Assembly: GCA_027943335.1 (NCBI GenBank)
Contig: BSBK01001870.1
Coordinates: forward strand, 434,001 to 498,000
Reading direction: 5' to 3'
Length of the DNA: 64,000 bases
DNA from: Chamaecyparis obtusa
Lineage: Eukaryota; Streptophyta; Pinopsida; Cupressales; Cupressaceae
A model generated the notes under the pieces. It was not told the DNA's origin. It saw only the letters and a program-made list of their open reading frames with translations, and ran no database searches. The translations under genes and the position numbers were made by a program. How positions within the stretch are numbered: position 1 is the stretch's first letter; each line of letters opens with the position of its first letter. Of this stretch, positions 57,020 to 64,000 are shown piece by piece.

Positions 57020-60000
57020 ATGGGTGCCTTTGATCCCGAGTCTTCCTCTCCTTTTCTTAGGATTCCATATGACAATTTGATTATTTCTTATTCTAATCCT
57101 ACTATGGAGCATAACTCTTCTCACTCATCTCATGATGAGGATGATGCTTTACGAGTTCCTCCTGAACAAGTCCAAAAACTTTCAACTGAACTTAATAAAA
57201 TGGGAAAGTGGATTACTCAAGAGAACCATAATCAAGATTTTATTCAAGCTATAGACGCTCTTAAGAAAGTCCTTCGTGATAGTGATCAAGGTGTTAATAT
57301 CTTGCGTGATATTACTTAACTTGTGCATTCAAATGTTAAACCTTTAGCTCAAGAAGCTCAAGATTTAGGATTCACTCCTCCTATTACTAGTGTGGAACCT
57401 TCTTCCATTCCTTTACCTAGCATTCCTACTTATACTCCTCCTTTGGTGACTACGTCGGTTCCCTCTCTTCCTATGAGTGTTCCTCCTATGTCCCTCCCTA
57501 CTTCAAAACCTTCTTATCATAATGTTCCTTTTACTTATTCCAATTCTCTTCCAATTGCGGTTCCAAGTGTTCCTCCAGTTGTGTATTCCATTCCTACCGC
57601 TTCATACACTTTACGCAGTGTTTCTAGTGTGTCTATACCTCCTATTTCATCTAATGATTCAGCAATCATCATTTTTGGCTCAAACTGTGTCCTCTTTACA
57701 ACAACAACTTGCGTCTTTAACCCAATCCAAATTTACCATTCCTACATGTGACATGGGAAGTCCTTTATCCCTAGACATCATTCGTGCTCATGTTCCTCAA
57801 CAAGCCGATATGCCTCCTTTTGAGAATTACAATGGTAAGTGAGACCTTGCTACTCATGTTAAAACATTTCAAATCCTTTGTAGTGACTATGCTCATGACC
57901 ATAGGATTTTAGCTAAGTTGTTTTCTAGAACCTTTCGTGATAAGGCCTTGCAATGGTATTGTTCCTTGCCTCCTTATTCTATTGATTCTTTTCCAAAAAT
58001 TTCCAATGCTTTTATTCAATAATTTCAAAATAACATTGGTCCGCAAGTGTCCTTAACTGATTTGATGCATTGTAATCAAAATACTAAAGAAAAATTGATT
58101 GAATTTATCAGTAGATTTAAGCATTTGTATGCTCAGATTTCTTATCTTGTTCCTGATATTGCTATTCAATGTATGTTTATTTCAAATTTACAAACAGATA
58201 TTAGAGATAATATTTTGCTTACTGAATTTACCTCTTTTCAACAACTTTGTGTTGTGCTTCATCATTATCAGTTACAAGTGAGTCAATTTTAGAGCAACAC
58301 TCCAATGGCTCCTGTCTGAATTGATAAGAGTGATGCTTCTCCTAATCTAAACAATTTTCAAAAACCTAACAACTATGTCAAGATAAATAAACAAGCGAAT
58401 GTAGTTGTTGATCAAGTTGCTGTTACATCCAATAATGCTACTGCATCCACTGCTTTCTGTTTGAATCATACGTTTACTCCTCTTTTTGAATCTTTGCATT
58501 CCATTATGAATAAATTGATGACTGCTAATATGATTACTCTACATCCTATTCGACCTCTTTTACCTGCTATGATGGCATCTAAATCCTTTGGATTCCAAAG
58601 ATTTTTGTCAATACCATCGTCAAAATGGCCATGATACTGAGAAGTGTTATTCTTTAAATCATAAGATTCAAGACTTAATTGATTCTAATGCTTTATCTGT
58701 TGATAATTTTGATGGTAGTGGGAACAAATTTGTCTCTCCTAATAAAAAACTCCAAATTTATATGAATCCTTTGCCTAGACATGATACTAATACCATTGTT
58801 CAACCATCTTTTGTGGATTTTTTTTATGATTCAAACAGGGATGATCTTAATCACATTGTCAACCATGTGGAGCATACTGTGTTGTCTCAATCTGTATCTC
58901 CACCCCAGCTTCAATCTCAACCTCAACTTCAAGTTCAAACTCAACCTAAGCCTAAACTGAAATCTCAACCAAAACCTAAGAATAAAAGACCTTAGGAACT
59001 CTTGATTACCTTTGGTGATTCTGAGACTATTAAAGATCCTGATGGTCCCCTCTACATTTATGCTAGGATTTCTCAGATACCTACAAGCAGTTGTCTTGTT
59101 GATCCTACATCCTTAGTCAATGTTATTATTTAAGAAAATCTCTTTAAGAAAAACTTACAACGTGATTCTTATGATACATCAGATGTGTGGATTAAAACTT
59201 GTAAAGGTTTTCTTTATCCATCATTTGGTTCTATTAACTTTCCTATTGAACTTTATGGTAAAGTTGTGGATACTACCTTTGTTGTTGTTCCTACTTCTGG
59301 TCAGTTTCAAGGTAAGTTTGGTTTGCCTTGGTTGAATGCCATGCATGCTGTTGCTTCTCATATTCATAAGTGTCTTAAATTTATTCATGATGAAGAAGTG
59401 AAGATGATTAATCATAGTTTATATCAACCTTCTAGGCCCAGAGATTGTGCTACACTTGACTTCTTTTGGCCTTCATTACCTAATTCATGTCCTCGACTTG
59501 ATAACCTCTTTTGTTCATATCAAGCCTATAAGCATCGCAAGATTCTTGAGTTAAGAATGCCTCAGATGGATCTTCATCATGGTCTTTTGCCTACACCTTG
59601 CATACCTCCTTTATCCATGGCTTTTAGCTATGTTAATCAAGCTCCTAGTGTTTCTTTTTAGTCTATTGAGAACTCTACTGATCCTCCTATAAAACATGTG
59701 AAGGAACTAGTTGTTGTCCCTACTAGTTCTCAACATATTTCAAACAAGACAAAACATAACCGATCTGCTAATGAACGTCGTAAGAAGTGTTGAGCTCAAG
59801 CTAAGGTCCGTGCCTCTGTTACTCAAAGTTCTTTACCTTCTTTTGACCAGCCTATGCATGATGTGTTAGAAGAAGTTCATACTAATAATGATGTTAAGAT
59901 GCATGATTATGATGATTCTATTCGTATCTTAGATCTTATTTTGATTAATCTGGATGAAGAAGATACTCTTGATGATACTAATAATGTTAATGATCAATAT

Positions 60001-60165
60001 GAAACTATTGACATTGACATTTATTTACCAAATATGCTTTCATCACAATTGATAATTACACCTAGTATCGAACATTATGATTCTCAAGAGGATTGTTGTT
60101 TGGAACTGGCTATCATTCCTACTGTATTGGATATAGTCCCTCTTGCGAGTTTTCCACCTTCCTGA
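57020..60165 (+). pseudogene. Gypsy-type gag-protease polyprotein, broken
   Basis: It starts at ATG 57020 (MGAFDPESSSPF). A Pro/Ser/Val-rich stretch (57320-57660) follows, then the retrotransposon gag domain (57780-58290) with ALQWYCSLPPYSIDSFP and TKEKLIEFISRFKHLYAQI. A zinc-binding-like motif, FCQYHRQNGHDTEKCYSLNH, lies at about 58603-58662. The protease-like part (about 59000-59400) has SCLVDPTSLVNVI where DSG or DTG would be expected, and GLPWLNAMHAV after it. The acidic tail ends at 60163. Stops at 57317, 57841, 58019 and others, plus frameshifts, break it. Confidence 0.78.
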
Positions 60166-60169
60166 AATG

Positions 60170-61361
60170 ATATAGAACAAGAATGGGGAGAGTAGGCGAT
60201 GCACTTGATTGGCTTGTCTTTCATGGTAGCTTTTTGTGTGTTTTCCTATTGCACTATGCTTCTCCCATAATGTGTTTGCTAAATGTTTGTTAGATTCTTT
60301 TATATGACCCTTTTTACTTTGTTGGTGCAAGGTGATAAAAGAATCGAACCTATTGTACAATTCCTCTATATGTATCTTTACTCTTCTATATGTTGTTTTC
60401 ATGTTATGTTGTGCATGTTCTATTGTTCGTAAATGTTTCCCTGTGTAGTCTGCTTGGATTTACAACTTGGTAGCACTGAATCTTTTTGGTCTCCATATCG
60501 TGGTTTGAAAAGATTCTTCTTTGTAGCTCTTATGTGTTCTTTCCTCCATTGTGATTGTAGTTCTACTTTCTTTGGAGAATGATGTCAATTCATTTGCGAT
60601 AATATCATATATATTAGCTTATGATCATACTGACCCCACGGTAGGTAGATCCCTTATGTGTTCTCTATATGTTTATGTGGTATTTCCCTTGATTTGTCTT
60701 CACTTGGGGGCATCTCGTAGTGGAAACAAAATCAGTGGAGTTGTTTATGTTTCCATTCAAGCCATTGTTCCTGTTAAAGTGTTAACAATGACTTTAATGT
60801 GGGGGCATACAGTCTGCTCACCTGTTGCACACACGCAAATTTAATACATATTTTTTTCAAGACACTTTTTCTCCCTTTATGGATTAGTGACTAATCCTTA
60901 AAGTATGAATTTTTATCTTATAGGATCTCTTGATCCCTTCAGTTTCAAATTTTCAAAATTTTGATCCCTTAAGGTTGGAGGTGTCCTTAAGACTGGATCT
61001 CTTTTGTTTTTGGTTTTGCTCTTTTGGAATAGAATATTTTGAAGGGTGAATCCTTGATGGGTTGACTAGTGAGTAGCCACATTCACTGGGCGGTTCAATT
61101 CCATCTTTCCAGTTGCGTTGTTTCTTTGTGTGGTTCACAATGGGACATAAGTTCTTATTGGGCGAGATAATCACACCCTCTTCTCACTCTTTTCTAAAGA
61201 TGTCTCTCTTATTGTAATCTTGGAGTTGACGAAGACTTGAGTCCTTAGGGGCTTGAGGATCCCTTTGTCCCTTTAATTTCAATAAGATTATCTTTTTCAT
61301 TATGATCTACTTTACATAGAGTTTGCATCAAGTCCATACTCTTGCTAAAGTAGGGGGTAAA
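60170..61361 (+). other. Noncoding internal tail of the gypsy-type element
   Basis: After the acidic C-terminus comes AATGGGGAGAGTAGGCGATG, then about 1.2 kb without any pol motif, ending in a purine-rich tract at the 3' LTR. In full gypsy elements reverse transcriptase and integrase would lie here. Confidence 0.65.
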
Positions 61362-62887
61362 TGTATCGTCGAAAAATAGAATTACTTCCATTTAGGACTA
61401 GTTTAGCCCTCCAAGTAAGTGGTCTAGGGTCATGTCAAACGCCTTGAATGGGTCTTTGTTTGAGATTTGAATTTTTCCCCATGTTTTGCTTTTCTTTCCA
61501 CCTATTTTCAGCCTGTTTCTGGCACCTGGTCCTGAGAAACTGAGATTCTTGACCTCAGGGTCAAGGTCCACCTTCAAGGTCAAGGTTGACCTTGACCTTG
61601 ACCTAGGTCAGAGTCGACCTCGACCTTGACCCTAGGTCCAGATTTCAAGTTCCAGAGGTTTCGAGATGTCGGGCTTCATAAAGTTTATTTTCTTGCTTCC
61701 GGGTCGACTGTTTTAGATTTCAGAACGGTAACTCTTAAATTATGTTTAATCTAGGTCCATTTCTAGGGGTTAAGGTTTAAATTGGAATTTAATTCTTCTA
61801 TGTTAGCCTATCTAGAAGTTTGTGCCCTAGAATGGTATAAAAATAAGACTTCCTCTCTTATTTTCTCCATCTTTTGTCATCTATCATTTCTCAAAGGCAA
61901 TCAAGTACCATCTTTTCACATCCGCAACCAAACAATCAAGAAAGAAAGCAAGAAGGAGAAGAAAAACATTCAAGCATTCATCTTCAAGCATTCAAGCATT
62001 CAAGATCCAATTCATCAAGGAGATCCATTAGTAGCCATTGAAAGATTCAATCTCTTTGGAGCCCTCTTGTTGAAGATTTCTCCATCCATTTCCATTCAAG
62101 GTTACATCCTACATACAATTCTACATTCATTTGGAGCATCCATACTTGTGGACTCAAGGATTCTAATCCTCCACAAGGATTTCAACATAAGAAGGGTGAA
62201 TTTTTCCATTTACTTTGTTTATTTGCTGCAATTTCAATTACATTTCAAAATTGATTCCAAATCGGGGTTTGACCAAGACAAACCCCTCATCCAAACAACA
62301 AAACCCTTTTTCTTGTAGGTATAGGTGCAAGACAATGAATTACAGATCAAATCTGAGTACCCTTTTCGGCGAACTTCCAGGATCTGCGAATAGAATTTCC
62401 ATTGGAACAGTGCATGTCAAGGTCGACTTTTAGGGGTAAGATTGTGCCTCGGGGTAGGATCTTACCCCTGTTTTGGGTCAAGGTTGACCTTTGTCAGAAA
62501 GATAGAAGGTTTCTGGGTTTTTTCTATTTCTGTGTTACCAGTCCAGATCCGGTTGTAGAAATTCCTCAAACTGAATACAGACACCAGAAAATAGTATTTT
62601 CTAGATTTCTTTTATTTTGAGGTTAGTAGTTATCTTCAATTCAAATAAGATTTATGTATTTCCTTTCCATAACGAAATATAAGTTTTTCTCCTTTCTTCA
62701 TGTATTCTTTATCGATTGATTCATTTGTGCATTAACCATTTTCTTTGGTTGATCAATTTGGATCTTTCATTTGGGAATTTGAGGTTAAGAAGAAGATCCT
62801 ACTTTTCCCACACACTATATCCCAACCATATTTTATATCCATTAAATCTTGGTGAACACTCACTCTTCTCTTTTTTTATATATTACA
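61362..62887 (+). repeat. 3' LTR of the gypsy-type element
   Basis: Starts TGTATCGTCGAAAAATAGAA and ends ATATATTACA. Compared with the 5' LTR it has many substitutions and lacks about 65-70 bases near 62110 (between CCATTCAAG and ACATCCTACATAC). It keeps the GGTCAAGGTC cluster (about 61555-61640). Confidence 0.82.
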
Positions 62888-64000
62888 ACTACGAACACTG
62901 TACTAACTTCCTTGCTTTGACCAAATTTTGACCATCCGTATCATGAGAAGAGAGACTCTATTTTTCAAGATTCAAGGTGTTTTTTGGTTCATCTTGACGA
63001 GATCTTTGATTTGAGACCACTTTCACCATATTTGGATTTGGTCACATTTTTAGTTGCGAAAATGTACTTACGTCTTTGCTTTGACCAAACTTTGACCGTT
63101 TGTATCTTGAGAAGAGAGGTTCCATTTTTCAAGATTCAAGGTGTTTTTTGGTTCATCTCGACGAGATCTTCAATTTGAAACCACTTTCACTAGATTTGGA
63201 AATGGTTAAATTTTTAGCTACAAATACTGTACTGACTTCCTTGCTTTGACAAAACTTTGACCGTCCGTATCTTGAGAAGAGAGGCTCTGTTTTTCAAGAT
63301 TCAAGGTTATTTTTGGTTTATCTTGACGAGATCTTCGATTTGAGACCACTTTCACTAGATTTGGAAACGGTCAAATTTTTAGCTACGGACATTGTACTGA
63401 CTTCCTCGCTTTGACCAAACTTTGACCGTCTGTATTTTGAGAAGAGGCTCCGTTTTTAAAGATTCAAGATGTTTTTTGCGTCATCTCAATGAGATCTTCG
63501 ATTTGAGACCAGTTTCACTAGATTTGAAAATAGTCAAATTTTTACGTATGAACACTGTACTGACATCCTTGCTTTGACCAAACTTTGACCATTCGTATCT
63601 TGAGAAGAGAGGTTCTATTTTTTAAGATTCAAGGTGTTTTTTGGTTCATCTCGATGATATTTTTGATTTGAGACCACTTTCACTAGATTTAGAAACAGTC
63701 AAATTTTTAGCTACAAGCACTGTACTGCCTTCCTTTCTTTGACCAAACTTTGACCGTTCGTATGTTGAGAAGAGAGGCTTTATTTTTCTAGATTCAAGGT
63801 GTTTCTTGGTTCATATCGATGAGATCTTCGATTTGAGACCACTTTAACAAGATTTGAAAATTCTCAAATTTTTAGCTATGAACACTGTACTCACTTCCTT
63901 GCTTTGACCAAACTTTGACTGTCCGTAGCTTGAGAAGAGAGGCTCCATTTTTCAAGGTTCAAGGTGTTTTTGGTTCATCTCGATGAGATATTCGATTTGA
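62888..64000. repeat. Satellite array, about 165-bp monomer, about 7 copies, open at window end
   Basis: The anchor (G/T)CTTTGACCAAACTTTGACC recurs at 62914, 63078, 63243, 63408, 63571, 63736 and 63901, giving periods of 163-165 bases. Each monomer contains a GAACACTGTACT-type segment, the TTTGACC pair, TTGAGAAGAGAGGCTC, ATTCAAGGTGTTTTTTGGTT and GAGACCACTTTCACTAGATT. The copies are diverged and no frame stays open. The array continues past the window. Confidence 0.93.

Larger units (their letters stand above)
55216..62887 (+). mobile_element. Nonautonomous gypsy-type element with gag and protease only (TR-GAG-like)
   Basis: Two LTRs of about 1.6 and 1.5 kb flank an internal region of about 4.5 kb. 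The internal part encodes gag, a CCHC-like motif and a protease-like segment, then about 1.2 kb of noncoding DNA ending in a polypurine-like tract, AAAGTAGGGGGTAAA, before the 3' LTR. I find no reverse transcriptase, RNase H or integrase motif in any frame. Such elements are known as TR-GAGs and depend on a partner's enzymes. All reading frames are interrupted. The flanks TCACG and ACTAC do not match, so no target duplication supports the ends. Confidence 0.78.

Noticed and set aside
61782..62318. 178-codon ORF
   Set aside because: Lies wholly in the 3' LTR, is rich in Ile, Ser, Phe and Lys from base bias, and is not open in the equivalent part of the 5' LTR.
62888..64000. CRISPR-like array
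   Set aside because: Monomers are contiguous, about 165 bases and diverged along their whole length, with no constant repeat plus unique spacer pattern.

Overview
The window looks like nuclear DNA of a large-genome seed plant. A gymnosperm (conifer-like) is most likely: the one real gene has introns of about 20 kb and 13.5 kb packed with old retrotransposon remains, and everything else is transposon or satellite. Organism assignment is inference; the gene identification rests on exon-by-exon protein similarity to Arabidopsis FREE1 as I remember that family.

Positions 311-45100 hold one plus-strand gene, the orthologue of FREE1/FYVE1, a plant-specific FYVE-domain ESCRT component. I resolve ten coding exons: 474-1340, 21422-21508, 21627-21758, 35280-35417, 40834-40899, 41091-41201, 41423-41515, 44022-44055, 44141-44253 and 44876-44953. 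All introns are GT-AG, and the joined product is about 572 residues. The WxxD, RRHHCRNCG and RVC signatures of the PI3P-binding FYVE domain are intact, so the gene appears functional despite its size.

The introns carry five insertions with the structure of solo LTRs, each bounded by a 5-bp target duplication: 4690-6286, 18635-20101, 23911-25752, 27773-33183 and 39355-40595. They also carry a full-length but decayed L1-type LINE with RNase H (10397-17316, 15-bp target duplication). That LINE was itself hit by a PIF/Harbinger-type DNA transposon (15890-16751, TTA target duplication) carrying an LRR fragment of an NLR resistance gene. A PP2C phosphatase fragment, several 130-320 bp tandem duplications, a 73-bp-arm hairpin insertion and two diverged copies of an unidentified reverse-strand coding fragment complete the intron content.

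Downstream of the gene lie a decayed Ty1/copia element (46746-54634) with broken gag, protease, integrase, reverse transcriptase and RNase H. Next is a gypsy-related element with long LTRs that encodes only gag and protease-like regions (55216-62887). From 62888 to the window end runs a satellite of about 165 bp period, about seven copies, each with two TTGACC W-box cores. I see no tRNA, rRNA, CRISPR array or bacterial-type operon. Boundaries of transposons were set by eye from terminal motifs and target duplications.
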